From positions 1-64,000 of the forward strand of contig NZ_BPMK01000013.1 in NCBI RefSeq assembly GCF_019656455.1: a stretch of 64,000 nucleotides of DNA, written 5' to 3'. A program made the translations under genes and the position numbers. This document shows, in pieces, positions 9,231 through 18,911 of this stretch; positions within the stretch are counted from its first letter, which is position 1, and every line of letters begins with the position of its first letter. The notes beneath the pieces were generated by a model. That model was given only the letters and a program-made list of their open reading frames with translations. It had not been told where the DNA came from and searched no databases. The DNA is from Noviherbaspirillum aridicola. Its GTDB lineage: Bacteria > Pseudomonadota > Gammaproteobacteria > Burkholderiales > Burkholderiaceae_D.

Positions 9231-9256
9231 AGCGACCCACGGGGTCGCTTTTTTTT
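9231..9256 (+). terminator. Intrinsic terminator after the lipoprotein peptidase gene
   Basis: An 8-bp stem AGCGACCC (9231-9238) with GGGTCGCT (9242-9249) is followed by eight T. Confidence 0.9.
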
Positions 9257-9438
9257 CGTCCCGGCGGCGGCGAGGATTTTGTGCAATGCAAAACCAGTGC
9301 CGGCTTAGAAGAAGTATTCTGATAGCGCTTAAAAGACTTGCATCGGCGGGCGCGCATGGATAGCATCTAGCGCTAACAAAAAAACCGGTCGTTCGTTTTT
9401 TTCGCGGCCATCATTACACAGAAGATAAGAGGCAGACT

Positions 9439-11121
9439 ATGGAAAAAATCTGGCTGAAGTCGTATCCCCAGGGCGTACCGGCAGAAATCGATTACACCCA
9501 ATACCGGTCGCTCGCGCACCTGCTGGAAGAATCCTTCCGCAAGTTCGCCAGCCGGAACGCCTTCGTTTGCATGGATAAATTCCTCACCTATGCCGAGCTC
9601 GACGAGATGTCGCGCCGGCTGGGTGCCTGGCTGCAGTCGCGCGGCCTGAAGAAGGGCGCGCGCGTGGCCATCATGATGCCGAACGTCCTGCAATACCCGG
9701 TCGCGCTCGCCGGCATCCTGCGCGCCGGCTATACCGTGGTCAACGTCAATCCGCTCTACACCCCGCGCGAACTCGAGCATCAGCTCAACGACTCCGGCGC
9801 GGAAGCCATCATCATCCTGGAAAACTTCGCGACCACGCTGGAGCAGGTGATCGCCAGGACCAAGGTCCGCCACGTGGTCGTCGCCAGCATGGGCGAGATG
9901 CTCGGCGGCCTCAAGGGCATGCTGGTCAATTTCGTGGTCCGCAACGTGAAGAAGATGGTGCCGGCGTTCTCGCTGCCCAACGCCACCCGTTTCAAGACCG
10001 CGCTGGCCGAAGGCGCGCGCCAGACCTTCAAGCCGGCCGAACTCGGCCACGACGACGTCGCCTTCCTGCAGTACACCGGCGGCACCACCGGCGTATCCAA
10101 GGGCGCGACCCTGACCCACCGCAACGTGATCGCCAACGTGCTGCAGAACGATGCCTGGGCACAGCCCGCGCTCAACAAGGAGCCGAAGGTCGACCCGCTG
10201 ACCATCGTCTGCGCGCTGCCGCTGTATCACATCTTCGCGCTCACCGCCTGCGCACTGATGGGCATGCGCTGGGGCGCGATGAACATCCTGATCCCGAACC
10301 CGCGCGACATCGGCGGCTTCATCAAGGAGCTGGGCAAGTACAAGGTCAACACCTTCCCGGCGGTGAACACGCTCTACAACGGCCTGCTCAACCATCCCGA
10401 CTTCGCCAAGCTCGACTTCTCCGGCCTCAAGATCTGCAACGGCGGCGGCATGGCGGTGCAGAAGGCGGTCAACGACAAGTGGCTGAAGGTGACCGGCTGC
10501 CCGATCATCGAAGGCTACGGCCTGTCCGAAACCGCGCCGGTGGCAACCTGCAACCCGGGCAACGCGACCGAGTTCTCCGGCACCATCGGCCTGCCGATCC
10601 CCGGCACCGAGATCGCCATCCTCGACGATGCGGGCAATCCGCTGCCGCTCGGCCAACCCGGCGAAATCGCGATCCGCGGCCCGCAGGTGATGACCGGTTA
10701 CTGGAACCGCCCGGACGAAACCGCCAAGGTCATGACGCCCGACGGCTTCTTCAAGACCGGCGACGTCGGCGTGATGGACGAGCGCGGCTACGTGAAGATC
10801 GTCGACCGCAAGAAGGACATGATCCTGGTCTCCGGCTTCAACGTCTATCCGAACGAGGTCGAGGAAGTGGTCGCCGCCCACCCGGGCGTTCTCGAGTGCG
10901 CCTGCATCGGCGTGCCCGACCCCAACTCCGGCGAAGCGGTGAAGCTGTTCGTGGTGCGCAAGGATCCGGCCCTGACCGTGGACGAACTGATGAACTACTG
11001 CAAGGAGCAGTTCACCGGCTACAAGAAGCCGAAGTACATCGAGTTCCGCGACGAACTGCCGAAGACCAACGTCGGCAAGATACTGCGCCGCCAGCTGCGC
11101 GACGAGAAGAAGGCCGCCTGA
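9439..11121 (+). CDS. fadD: Long-chain fatty acid--CoA ligase
   Basis: A 560-residue AMP-forming acyl-CoA synthetase, the usual FadD length. Motifs in order: the P-loop YTGGTTGVSKGA (about 212-223), the core EGYGLSETAPV (about 358), the FACS segment DGFFKTGDVGVMDERGY and VDRKKDMILVSGFNVYPNE, and the C-terminal catalytic Lys in TNVGKILRR. It activates fatty acids to acyl-CoA at the inner membrane for beta-oxidation or lipid synthesis. The gene is alone between two intrinsic terminators. The start at 9439 follows AAGAGGCAGACT, an acceptable ribosome site. Confidence 0.93.
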   Translation: MEKIWLKSYPQGVPAEIDYTQYRSLAHLLEESFRKFASRNAFVCMDKFLTYAELDEMSRRLGAWLQSRGLKKGARVAIMMPNVLQYPVALAGILRAGYTVVNVNPLYTPRELEHQLNDSGAEAIIILENFATTLEQVIARTKVRHVVVASMGEMLGGLKGMLVNFVVRNVKKMVPAFSLPNATRFKTALAEGARQTFKPAELGHDDVAFLQYTGGTTGVSKGATLTHRNVIANVLQNDAWAQPALNKEPKVDPLTIVCALPLYHIFALTACALMGMRWGAMNILIPNPRDIGGFIKELGKYKVNTFPAVNTLYNGLLNHPDFAKLDFSGLKICNGGGMAVQKAVNDKWLKVTGCPIIEGYGLSETAPVATCNPGNATEFSGTIGLPIPGTEIAILDDAGNPLPLGQPGEIAIRGPQVMTGYWNRPDETAKVMTPDGFFKTGDVGVMDERGYVKIVDRKKDMILVSGFNVYPNEVEEVVAAHPGVLECACIGVPDPNSGEAVKLFVVRKDPALTVDELMNYCKEQFTGYKKPKYIEFRDELPKTNVGKILRRQLRDEKKAA

Positions 11122-11140
11122 TCATTTCAGGCCGCAAAGA

Positions 11141-11169
11141 AACCGCCTGCCTGCAGGCGGTTTTTTTTT
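11141..11169 (+). terminator. Intrinsic terminator of fadD
   Basis: A 9-bp stem AACCGCCTG (11141-11149) with CAGGCGGTT (11154-11162) runs into nine T. It lies 19 bases after the fadD stop codon and only 8 bases from the end of the convergent thioesterase gene. Confidence 0.9.
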
Positions 11170-11177
11170 GTCGCGTC

Positions 11178-11585
11178 TCAGGGCGCGAGTGGAGGAATCT
11201 GGCGCGGCTTGCGCGCTTCGTCGGTCGCCACGTAAGTCAGCGTCGCTTCGGTGACTTTCACCGTCTCCACCTGGAGCCGGTTGCGCTCCGCATAGACCTC
11301 GACATTCACCGTGATCGAGGTATTGCCCACCCTGACCACTTCCGCGTAGAAGGAAAGCAGGTCGCCGACGAATACCGGCTGCTTGAAGACGAAGGAATTC
11401 ACCGCGATCGTCGCCACCCGGCCGTTGGCCCGGCGCACCGCCGGCAGCGAGCCGGCGATATCGACCTGCGCCATGATCCAGCCGCCGAACACGTCGCCGT
11501 GCACGTTGGCGTCCGCGGGCATGGGCATGACGCGCAGCTGCGGGATTTTTCCTTCGGGTAGTGTGGTCTGGTGCAGATCGGTCAT
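11178..11585 (-). CDS. yciA: YciA-type acyl-CoA thioesterase (hotdog fold)
   Basis: A 135-residue single hotdog-domain protein. It carries the signature DANVHGDVFGGWIMAQVD (about residues 24-41) with the catalytic Asp, typical of the YciA/BACH acyl-CoA hydrolases that cleave short- to long-chain acyl-CoA. The start at 11585 is preceded by GGGAG at 7 bases; the upstream in-frame ATG would overlap the divergent transporter leader. It converges on fadD, which makes acyl-CoA, so the two neighbours act on the same pool in opposite senses. Confidence 0.87.
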   Translation of the reverse strand: MTDLHQTTLPEGKIPQLRVMPMPADANVHGDVFGGWIMAQVDIAGSLPAVRRANGRVATIAVNSFVFKQPVFVGDLLSFYAEVVRVGNTSITVNVEVYAERNRLQVETVKVTEATLTYVATDEARKPRQIPPLAP

Positions 11586-11677
11586 TCGTGTTCTCCCTGT
11601 TACTGCCCGGACCGCTTGCTCGTACCGGGCTACAATCGTCGAAGCCGAAGCATAAACCATTCTTCCCGTCATCCCGC

Positions 11678-13528
11678 ATGCGACGTTATCCCGTATCCTC
11701 CCCCGAGCCGCCCGCCAACGAGGGCACCCGCAATGACTGGGGCACGCTGAAAACCCTGGTTCCCTACCTGTGGGCCTATAAATGGCGGGTCTTGCTTGCG
11801 CTGACCTTTCTGATCGGCGCCAAGCTCGCCAACGTCGGCGTGCCGCTGGTGCTCAAGCAGCTCGTCGACAGCCTGACGCTGAGCCCGCAGAATCCTCAGG
11901 CGGCGCTGGCGCTGCCGGTCGGCATACTGATCCTGTACGGCTTTCTGCGCCTGTCGACCACGATGTTCACCGAGCTGCGCGAGTTCGTGTTCGCCAAGGT
12001 GACGCAAAGCGCGGTGCGCACCATCGCGCTGCAGGTATTCCGCCATCTGCATTCGCTCTCGCTGCGCTTCCATCTCAACCGCCAGACCGGCGGCATGACG
12101 CGCGACATCGAGCGCGGTTCGCGCGGCATCTCCTCGCTGGTCTCGTATACGCTCTACAGCATCCTGCCGACCATCGTCGAAGTCACGCTGGTGATCGGCT
12201 ACCTCGTCCTGCACTACGACATCTGGTTCGCCGGCATCACCATCGCCGCGCTGGCCATCTACGTGCTGTACACGGTGGTGGTGACGGAATGGCGCACCAA
12301 TTTCCGGCGCACGATGAACGAGCTCGATTCCAAGGCCAACACGCGCGCGATCGATTCCCTGATCAACTACGAGACCGTCAAGTACTTCGGCAACGAAGAT
12401 TACGAGGCGCGCCGCTACGACCGCAGCATGCGCAGCTGGGAAGCGGCGGCGGTCAAGTCACAGACCTCGCTTTCCCTCCTCAACACGGGCCAGTCGGCGA
12501 TCATCGCGGTCGCCGTCACGCTTATCATGTGGCGCGCGACCAAGGGGGTGATCGACGGCACCATGTCGCTCGGCGACCTGGTGCTGGTCAACGCCTTCAT
12601 GATCCAGCTCTACATACCGCTCAACTTCCTCGGCGTGCTCTACCGCGAGATCAAGCAGAGCCTGGCCGACATGGAGCGCCTGTTCAAGCTGCTCGACCAG
12701 CATCGCGAGGTCGCCGATGCACCGGATGCGAAGCCGCTGGTGGTCAGCGGCGGCGAGGTGCGCTTCGAACATGTCGACTTCAGCTATGAAGCCAAGCGCC
12801 AGATCCTGTTCGACGTCGACTTCACTATCCGCCCAGGCACCACCACCGCGGTGGTCGGCCACAGCGGCTCGGGCAAGTCGACGCTGTCGCGGCTGCTGTT
12901 CCGCTTCTATGATGTCCAGTCCGGCCGCATCGCCATCGATGGCCAGGACATCCGCAAGGTCACGCAGGAATCGCTGCGCCGGACGATAGGCATCGTGCCG
13001 CAGGATACCGTGCTGTTCAACGACACCATCGAGTACAACATCGCCTACGGCAACCCGCAGGCGAGCAGGGAAGAGATCATCGCCGCCGCGCGCGCGGCCT
13101 ACATCCACGACTTCATCGAAAGCCTTCCCGACGGCTATGCGACCATGGTCGGGGAGCGCGGCCTCAAGCTGTCCGGCGGCGAGAAGCAGCGGGTTGCAAT
13201 CGCCCGCACGCTGCTGAAGGATCCCGCCATCCTGATCTTCGATGAAGCCACCTCCGCGCTCGACTCGCGCGCGGAGCAGGCGATACAGGCCCAGCTCAAG
13301 GAGATCGCGCGGGATCGCACCACGCTGGTCATCGCCCACCGTCTCTCGACCATTGCCGATGCCGCGCAGATCCTGGTGCTGGACCATGGCCGGATCATCG
13401 AGCGCGGAACCCACGCCGAACTCATCGCCCGCGACGGCGCGTATGCGCAAATGTGGGCGCGGCAGCAGGCGCGGCAGGAAGTGCCGGCATCGCCCGGCGG
13501 CGATCTCGACATGGAGTCTGCCGCCTGA
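11678..13528 (+). CDS. Atm1-type ABC exporter (fused permease and ATPase)
   Basis: A 616-residue half-transporter. Residues about 20-300 hold six membrane helices; the ATPase domain follows with Walker A GHSGSGKST, the signature LSGGEKQRVAIAR, Walker B AILIFDEATSALD and the H-loop IAHRLST. The run LDSKANTRAIDSLINYETVKYFGNE is typical of the Atm1/HMT1 group, which exports glutathione or glutathione-bound metals and sulfur species. The chosen ATG at 11678 gives the family N terminus but has no clear ribosome site, so the start is uncertain. The gene is divergent from the thioesterase. Confidence 0.88.
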   Translation: MRRYPVSSPEPPANEGTRNDWGTLKTLVPYLWAYKWRVLLALTFLIGAKLANVGVPLVLKQLVDSLTLSPQNPQAALALPVGILILYGFLRLSTTMFTELREFVFAKVTQSAVRTIALQVFRHLHSLSLRFHLNRQTGGMTRDIERGSRGISSLVSYTLYSILPTIVEVTLVIGYLVLHYDIWFAGITIAALAIYVLYTVVVTEWRTNFRRTMNELDSKANTRAIDSLINYETVKYFGNEDYEARRYDRSMRSWEAAAVKSQTSLSLLNTGQSAIIAVAVTLIMWRATKGVIDGTMSLGDLVLVNAFMIQLYIPLNFLGVLYREIKQSLADMERLFKLLDQHREVADAPDAKPLVVSGGEVRFEHVDFSYEAKRQILFDVDFTIRPGTTTAVVGHSGSGKSTLSRLLFRFYDVQSGRIAIDGQDIRKVTQESLRRTIGIVPQDTVLFNDTIEYNIAYGNPQASREEIIAAARAAYIHDFIESLPDGYATMVGERGLKLSGGEKQRVAIARTLLKDPAILIFDEATSALDSRAEQAIQAQLKEIARDRTTLVIAHRLSTIADAAQILVLDHGRIIERGTHAELIARDGAYAQMWARQQARQEVPASPGGDLDMESAA

Positions 13529-13581
13529 CCGGACATCCCGCCACGCTGGCCGCGCGCCGCGGTTGCCGCTAACATAGCGCG

Positions 13582-14559
13582 ATGGAAACCAAATGGCTGG
13601 AAGATTTCATTTCGCTTGCCGAGACCCGCAGCTTCAGCCGCTCGGCCGAGCTGCGGCATGTCACGCAGCCCGCCTTCTCGCGCCGCATTCAGTCGCTCGA
13701 AGCCTGGCTCGGCACTGACCTCATCGACCGCACTTCCTACCCGACGCGGCTCACGCCCGCGGGCGAGGTCTTTTATGAGCAGGCGCTGGAAATGCTCGGC
13801 CAGATCAACAACGCGCGCGCACTCCTGCGCGGCAAGCGCCCGACCGCGCAGACCACGGTCGACTTCGCGGTGCCGCACACGCTGTCGCTGACCTACATGC
13901 CGAAATGGATGACCGCGCTCGAAGCCGGTTTCGGCGTGTTCAACACCCGGCTGATCGCCCTCAACGTCCACGACGCGGTGATGACCATGGTCGAAGGCGG
14001 CTGCGACCTGCTGCTCTGCTATCACCACCCGCGCCAGCCGGTGCAGCTCGACAGCAGCCGATACGACATGATCACGCTCGGCAGCGAGACCCTGCGGGCC
14101 TACGCCCGCTGCGACCGTTCCGGCGTGCCCGAACTGACCCTGCCCGGCAGCGCCCGGTCGCCCCTGCCGTTTCTTTCCTACACCAGCAATGCCTACCTCG
14201 GCCGCATGGTCGAGCTCATCCTGTCCGACGCCAGGCGCCCGCTGCATCTCGAGAAGCGCTATGAGACCGACATGGCGGAGGGCCTGAAGATGATGGCGCT
14301 CGAAGGACACGGCCTGGCTTTCCTGCCGGAGTCGGCCGTGACGCGCGAAGTCAGGCAGAAGCAGCTCGCGCGCGCCGACGGCGGACTGCCCGACTGGGAG
14401 GTGACCATGGAAATCCGCCTCTACCGCGAAGCCCCTTCCCTGCAACGGCCGGGCAAGCCCGTTGTCGGACGGCTGTGGGATTACCTTCGCCAGCGGCAGG
14501 ACTCGGGCCGCAAGCCGAAGCGCGGGAAGCCCGATGTCGCCCGGGCTGAGAGCAGCTAG
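13582..14559 (+). CDS. LysR-family regulator, HypT (YjiE)-like
   Basis: A 325-residue LysR-type transcription regulator with an N-terminal winged helix-turn-helix (residues about 4-63, [25 protein letters not shown]) and a periplasmic-binding-like effector domain. The opening ETKWLEDF and the segment NAYLGRM resemble Escherichia coli HypT, a hypochlorite-responsive regulator, more than the usual LysR proteins. It lies just upstream of glutamate dehydrogenase and the glutamate transporter on the same strand, 136 bases apart, so it may regulate those genes; this is inference from position only. Confidence 0.85.
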   Translation: METKWLEDFISLAETRSFSRSAELRHVTQPAFSRRIQSLEAWLGTDLIDRTSYPTRLTPAGEVFYEQALEMLGQINNARALLRGKRPTAQTTVDFAVPHTLSLTYMPKWMTALEAGFGVFNTRLIALNVHDAVMTMVEGGCDLLLCYHHPRQPVQLDSSRYDMITLGSETLRAYARCDRSGVPELTLPGSARSPLPFLSYTSNAYLGRMVELILSDARRPLHLEKRYETDMAEGLKMMALEGHGLAFLPESAVTREVRQKQLARADGGLPDWEVTMEIRLYREAPSLQRPGKPVVGRLWDYLRQRQDSGRKPKRGKPDVARAESS

Positions 14560-14650
14560 TTCCCTTCTGAAACTATGCACGAAACGCATAGTTAAATGCC
14601 AACAAAGCATTGGATTTGCGCGCTTCACCTGCACTAGCATCCGAGTGCCT

Positions 14651-14671
14651 GCCGCCGCCACAAGCGGCGGC
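14651..14671 (+). promoter_or_regulatory. GC-rich hairpin in the gdhA leader
   Basis: GCCGCCGC (14651-14658) pairs perfectly with GCGGCGGC (14664-14671) around the loop CACAA. No T tract follows. The stem ends 9 bases before the AGGAG ribosome site (14681-14685) of gdhA, so it could affect initiation or mRNA stability. Role not known. Confidence 0.55.
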
Positions 14672-14695
14672 CTAACTCAGAGGAGCAGTCGTAAC

Positions 14696-15982
14696 ATGTC
14701 GAGCCAGCATGAAGTCCCGTCCTACCTGACCCCCTCCGACATCGGTCCCTGGGGCGTCTATCTCGAACAGATCGATCGCGTCACCCCCTATCTCGGCACG
14801 CTTGCCCGCTGGGTCGAGACGCTCAAGCGACCCAAGCGCATCCTGATCGTCGACGTTCCGATCGAGCGCGACGATGGCAGCATCGCCCACTTCGAAGGCT
14901 ACCGCGTCCAGCACAATACCTCGCGCGGCCCCGGCAAGGGCGGCGTGCGCTTTCACCAGGACGTCACTCTGTCCGAAGTGATGGCGCTGTCGGCCTGGAT
15001 GACCATCAAGAATGCCGCGGTCAACGTCCCCTACGGCGGCGCCAAGGGCGGCATCCGCGTCAATCCCAAGACCCTGTCCACCGCCGAACTGCAGCGCATC
15101 ACCCGCCGCTATACCAGCGAAATCAACATCATCATCGGCCCCAACAAGGACATTCCCGCGCCCGACGTCAACACCAATGAAAAGGTGATGGCCTGGATGA
15201 TGGATACCTTTTCGATGAACCAGGGCAGCACCGCCACCGGCGTGGTGACGGGCAAGCCGATTTCCCTCGGCGGCAGTCTCGGGCGGCGCGAGGCCACCGG
15301 ACGCGGCGTGTACGTGGTCGGCTGCGAGGCGGCGTCCCGGCGCGGCATCGATATCCGTGGCGCCCGCATCTCGGTGCAGGGCTTCGGCAATGTCGGCGGC
15401 ATCGCCGCGCGGCTGTTCGCGGAAGCCGGCGCGAAGGTGGTGGCGGTGCAGGATCACATGGCCACGGTGGTGTCCGACAGCGGCCTCGACATTCCGGCGC
15501 TGGAGCAGCATGTCGCCGCGCACGGTTCGGTCGCCGGCTTCGCCGGCGCCGACCAGGTCGAAGACCGGGCCCGCTTCTGGGAAACCGACTGCGACATCCT
15601 CATTCCTGCCGCCCTCGAGCAGCAGATCACCGAGGCGAATGCTTCCCGCATCCGCGCGAAGATCATCCTCGAGGGCGCCAACGGCCCGACCACGCCGCTG
15701 GCCGACGACATCCTGCACGACAAGGGTGTGCTCGTCGTGCCCGACGTCATCGCCAATGCCGGCGGCGTGACCGTCAGCTACTTCGAGTGGGTGCAGGATT
15801 TTTCCAGCTTCTTCTGGACCGAGGACGAGATCAATCAGCGCCTCACCCGCATCATGCGGGAAGCGTTCACCGCGGTCTGGCAGCTGTCGGAGGAGAAAAA
15901 GGTCTCGCTGCGCACGGCGGCCTTCATCGTCGGCTGCACCCGGGTCCTGCAGGCGCGGGAAATGCGCGGGCTTTATCCCTGA
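14696..15982 (+). CDS. gdhA: Glutamate dehydrogenase (Glu/Leu/Phe/Val dehydrogenase family)
   Basis: A 428-residue protein. Substrate-binding PGKGGVRFH and the catalytic Lys motif [11 protein letters not shown] are in the first domain, and the dinucleotide motif GFGNVGG near residue 225 is in the second. It interconverts glutamate and 2-oxoglutarate plus ammonia; the length and motifs fit the catabolic, probably NAD-linked, RocG/GudB-like type. The start at 14696 has AGGAG 10 bases upstream; the frame is open far upstream but that part is not family-like. The next genes import glutamate/aspartate, which supports glutamate as substrate. Confidence 0.9.
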   Translation: MSSQHEVPSYLTPSDIGPWGVYLEQIDRVTPYLGTLARWVETLKRPKRILIVDVPIERDDGSIAHFEGYRVQHNTSRGPGKGGVRFHQDVTLSEVMALSAWMTIKNAAVNVPYGGAKGGIRVNPKTLSTAELQRITRRYTSEINIIIGPNKDIPAPDVNTNEKVMAWMMDTFSMNQGSTATGVVTGKPISLGGSLGRREATGRGVYVVGCEAASRRGIDIRGARISVQGFGNVGGIAARLFAEAGAKVVAVQDHMATVVSDSGLDIPALEQHVAAHGSVAGFAGADQVEDRARFWETDCDILIPAALEQQITEANASRIRAKIILEGANGPTTPLADDILHDKGVLVVPDVIANAGGVTVSYFEWVQDFSSFFWTEDEINQRLTRIMREAFTAVWQLSEEKKVSLRTAAFIVGCTRVLQAREMRGLYP

Positions 15983-15995
15983 CGGGCAGGCATGA

Positions 15996-16017
15996 GCCAC
16001 CGGCCACGACCGGTGGC
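15996..16017 (+). other. Hairpin after gdhA, possible weak terminator or 3' end stabiliser
   Basis: An 8-bp perfect stem GCCACCGG/CCGGTGGC with a 6-base loop lies 14 bases after the gdhA stop. There is no T tract, so it is not a standard intrinsic terminator. Confidence 0.4.
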
Positions 16018-16107
16018 CGTGCAGCAACGGCGAGCGGCAAGAATTTAATTACTTCAATACAATGTCGGCGCCGCTGCGTCATACGACCAGCATGAGATGG
16101 AGACCTT

Positions 16108-17004
16108 ATGCATACCAAGCCCGGCCGATTGGCCATTGCCTGCCTTGCCGCGCTGTGTGCGACCGCGCTTCCCGCACAGGCGGCCGACACGCTCGACAAG
16201 ATTCGCGCTTCGCGCGCGATCACCATCGCGCATCGCGAGGCGTCGCTGCCTTTTTCCTACTTCGACGACAACAGGAAGCCGATCGGTTACGCCGTCGAGC
16301 TATGCCAGAAGATCGCCGAGGCCGTCAGGCGCGAACTGAAGCTCCCTCAGCTCGAAATCCGCTATCTGCCGGTCACGCCCTCCACCCGTATCGAGGCGAT
16401 CGCCACCGGCAAGGCCGACCTGGAATGCGGCTCGACCACCAACAACGCCGAGCGGCGCAAGCAGGTCGCCTTCACCATTCCCCATTTCGTCGCCGCAGCG
16501 CGCATGGTGGTGCGCACCGATTCCGGCATCCGCAACTGGTCCGACCTGCGCGGCAAGCGCGTCGTCACCACCAAGGGCACGACCACCGTGAAGCTGCTCA
16601 ATGAACGCGACAAAGTCCGGGCACTGAACCTTCAACTGGTGGAAGGCGCCGACCACAACAACTCGTTTGCGATGGTGGAGAAGGGCGAAGCCGCGGCATT
16701 CCCGATGGACGACGTGCTGCTGTTCGGCCTGCGCGCCGCGGCGGCCAACCCGCAGGATTTTTCCGTCATCGGCGACCCGCTGTCGGCCGAGCCCTACGCG
16801 ATCATGCTGCCCAAGGACGACCCCGCCTTCAAGGCCGTCGTCGACCGCGAGATGAGCCGCCTCATCAACGACGGCGAGATCTACAAGCTCTACGATAAAT
16901 GGTTCACCTCGCCGATCCCGCCGAGGGGGCAGAACATGAACATGCGCATGGGTCATCTGCTGCGCGACACCTTCCGTTTCCCCACCGATAAGGTCGGTGA
17001 CTGA
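16108..17004 (+). CDS. Amino acid ABC transporter periplasmic binding protein (GltI paralogue)
   Basis: A 298-residue family 3 solute-binding protein with a signal peptide cleaved after PAQA (about residue 25). The segments ITIAHREASLPFSYFDDN, LECGSTTNN and YDKWFTSPIPP closely parallel those of the GltI-type protein encoded just downstream. It probably delivers glutamate or aspartate, or a related amino acid, to the same permease. GGAGA lies upstream of the ATG. It is a tandem paralogue: the two proteins are similar along their whole length but clearly diverged. Confidence 0.88.
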   Translation: MHTKPGRLAIACLAALCATALPAQAADTLDKIRASRAITIAHREASLPFSYFDDNRKPIGYAVELCQKIAEAVRRELKLPQLEIRYLPVTPSTRIEAIATGKADLECGSTTNNAERRKQVAFTIPHFVAAARMVVRTDSGIRNWSDLRGKRVVTTKGTTTVKLLNERDKVRALNLQLVEGADHNNSFAMVEKGEAAAFPMDDVLLFGLRAAAANPQDFSVIGDPLSAEPYAIMLPKDDPAFKAVVDREMSRLINDGEIYKLYDKWFTSPIPPRGQNMNMRMGHLLRDTFRFPTDKVGD

Positions 17005-17165
17005 TCGTTACGTAGAAACCCTTAGTGGTCCACGGCCGCTCTCGTTGTACGCTTGTTCCGTGGTGAAGAAGATGTGTCTACTGCCCTGAAAAGACAGAGA
17101 AAATCCAGCTGTTTATCAGGCAAATTTTGTTACACTAGATTGGCAACTATTTTCCAGGAGGCAAA

Positions 17166-18059
17166 ATGAAAGCAAACAAACTGATCGCGGTTCTGATCGG
17201 CGCAGGCGCGCTGGCAGGCACTGCGCAGGCCCAGGATCTGACCGGCACGCTGAAGAAGGTCAAGGATACCGGTTCCATCACCATCGGCCATCGCGAATCC
17301 TCCGTGCCGTTCTCCTATCTCGACGACAAGCAGCAGCCGATCGGCTATGCGATGGATCTGTGCATGAAGATCGTCGACGCGGTCAAGACCGAGCTCAAGC
17401 TGCCGAACCTGAAGGTCAACCTGCAGCCGGTCACCTCCAGCAACCGCATCCCGCTGCTCCAGAACGGCACCATCGATCTCGAGTGCGGTTCGACCACCAA
17501 CTCGACCGCGCGTCAGCAGCAGGTGTCGTTCGGCCCGACCTACTTCGTCATCAACGTCACCGCCGCGGTGAAGAAGTCGTCCAACATCAACGCGCTGGCC
17601 GACCTCGCCGGCAAGACCGTGTCCACCACCTCCGGCACGACTTCGGTCCCGCTGCTCAAGGCCTATGAGAAGACCAAGAACGCGGAAGTGAAGGAAATCT
17701 ACGGCAAGGATCACGCAGAATCCTTCCTGCTGATGGCCGACGACCGCGCCGCCGCCTTCGTCATGGATGACATCCTGCTGGCCGGCCAGATCGCCAACTC
17801 GCGCAACCCGAACGACTTCAAGATCATCCCCGAGTCGCTGCGCGCCGAGCCGTACAGCATGATGCTGCGCAAGGACGACCCGCAGTTCAAGGCGCTGGTC
17901 GACAAGACCATCGGCGGCGTGATGAAGTCCGGCGAGATCGAGAAGATCTACAACAAGTGGTTCACCAGCCCGATTCCGCCGAAGAACATCAACGTCAACT
18001 TCCCGATGACGCCGGCCATCAAGGAAGCGTTCAAGAACCCGAACGACAAGGGCGTTTAA
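17166..18059 (+). CDS. gltI: Glutamate/aspartate ABC transporter periplasmic binding protein
   Basis: A 297-residue family 3 solute-binding protein with a signal peptide cleaved after AQA (about residue 22). The motifs ITIGHRESSVPFSYLDD, LECGSTTNSTARQQQV and KIYNKWFTSPIPP are typical of GltI, which binds glutamate and aspartate in the periplasm. A strong ribosome site AGGAGG stands before the start. It is followed by a hairpin with a T tract and then gltJKL, so expression of the binding protein is likely higher than that of the membrane parts. Confidence 0.93.
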   Translation: MKANKLIAVLIGAGALAGTAQAQDLTGTLKKVKDTGSITIGHRESSVPFSYLDDKQQPIGYAMDLCMKIVDAVKTELKLPNLKVNLQPVTSSNRIPLLQNGTIDLECGSTTNSTARQQQVSFGPTYFVINVTAAVKKSSNINALADLAGKTVSTTSGTTSVPLLKAYEKTKNAEVKEIYGKDHAESFLLMADDRAAAFVMDDILLAGQIANSRNPNDFKIIPESLRAEPYSMMLRKDDPQFKALVDKTIGGVMKSGEIEKIYNKWFTSPIPPKNINVNFPMTPAIKEAFKNPNDKGV

Positions 18060-18079
18060 GTCATTGCATTGGAAGCAGG

Positions 18080-18112
18080 GCCGGATGGCTTCACGCCAGT
18101 CCGGCTTTTTTT
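18080..18112 (+). terminator. Intrinsic (probably leaky) terminator between gltI and gltJ
   Basis: GCCGGATGGC (18080-18089) pairs with GCCAGTCCGGC (18095-18105) with one G-T pair and one bulge, followed by seven T. It lies inside the gltIJKL unit, where partial read-through would set the ratio of binding protein to permease. Confidence 0.82.
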
Positions 18113-18185
18113 CGGGCGGTCGACCTGACACCGGCCGCCCGAAACCGCACCGCTCACGAGGCGGTGCCAGTTGGGAGAAACACAA

Positions 18186-18911
18186 ATGAACCTGGGGATA
18201 TTCCTCGAGATGATTCCGGACGGTGACGGCACCTGGTGGGAATCGCTCGCATCCGGCCTCGGCTGGACCCTGAGCACCGCCGCGCTGGCCTGGATCATGG
18301 CCTTCGTGCTCGGCTCCATCATCGGCGTCGCGCGTACCACCGAAAAGACGTGGATGGTCCGCCTCGGCAACGCGTATGTAGAACTGTTCCGCAACATTCC
18401 GCTGATCGTCCAGTTCTTCGTCTGGTACTTCGTCGTCCCCGGTATCGTCCCGGCGGTCAAGGCATTGGTGGTCACGCTCGACCCGACCCAGCACCAGTTC
18501 GTCACCGCCATCGTCTGCCTCGGCTTCTTCACCTCGGCGCGTATCGCCGAGCAGGTGAGATCCGGCATCCAGTCGCTGCCGCGCGGTCAGCGCAATGCGG
18601 GCTACGCCCTCGGCCTGACGCAGATCCAGACCTATCGCTATGTGCTGCTGCCCATGGCCTACCGCATCATCATTCCGCCGCTTACCTCGGAAGTGATGAA
18701 CCTGATCAAGAACACTGCCGTCGCCTACTCGATCGGCCTGGTGGAACTCTTCTTCCGTACCCGGGAAATGGGTGAAATGACCTTCCAGTACTTCGAAGCC
18801 TTCGGCGCGGCCACGCTGATCTACGTCGTCATCGCCATGACCGCCAATCGCGTCATGGCCTTCATCGAGCGCCGTGTCGCGGTGCCCGGCTATATCGCGG
18901 GAGGCAAATGA
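18186..18911 (+). CDS. gltJ: Glutamate/aspartate ABC transporter permease
   Basis: A 241-residue polar amino acid permease with about five membrane helices. The cytoplasmic EAA loop that contacts the ATPase is seen in RSGIQSLPRGQRNAGYALGL near residue 127. The start at 18186 follows GGGAG at 8 bases. Its stop overlaps the start of gltK in ATGA, so the two are translationally coupled. GltJ and GltK form the heterodimeric channel of the glutamate/aspartate importer. Confidence 0.92.
   Translation: MNLGIFLEMIPDGDGTWWESLASGLGWTLSTAALAWIMAFVLGSIIGVARTTEKTWMVRLGNAYVELFRNIPLIVQFFVWYFVVPGIVPAVKALVVTLDPTQHQFVTAIVCLGFFTSARIAEQVRSGIQSLPRGQRNAGYALGLTQIQTYRYVLLPMAYRIIIPPLTSEVMNLIKNTAVAYSIGLVELFFRTREMGEMTFQYFEAFGAATLIYVVIAMTANRVMAFIERRVAVPGYIAGGK

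Noticed and set aside
17101-17160. A promoter for gltI around TACACT
   Set aside because: No -35 box at a credible distance could be matched, so it is not listed as a feature.
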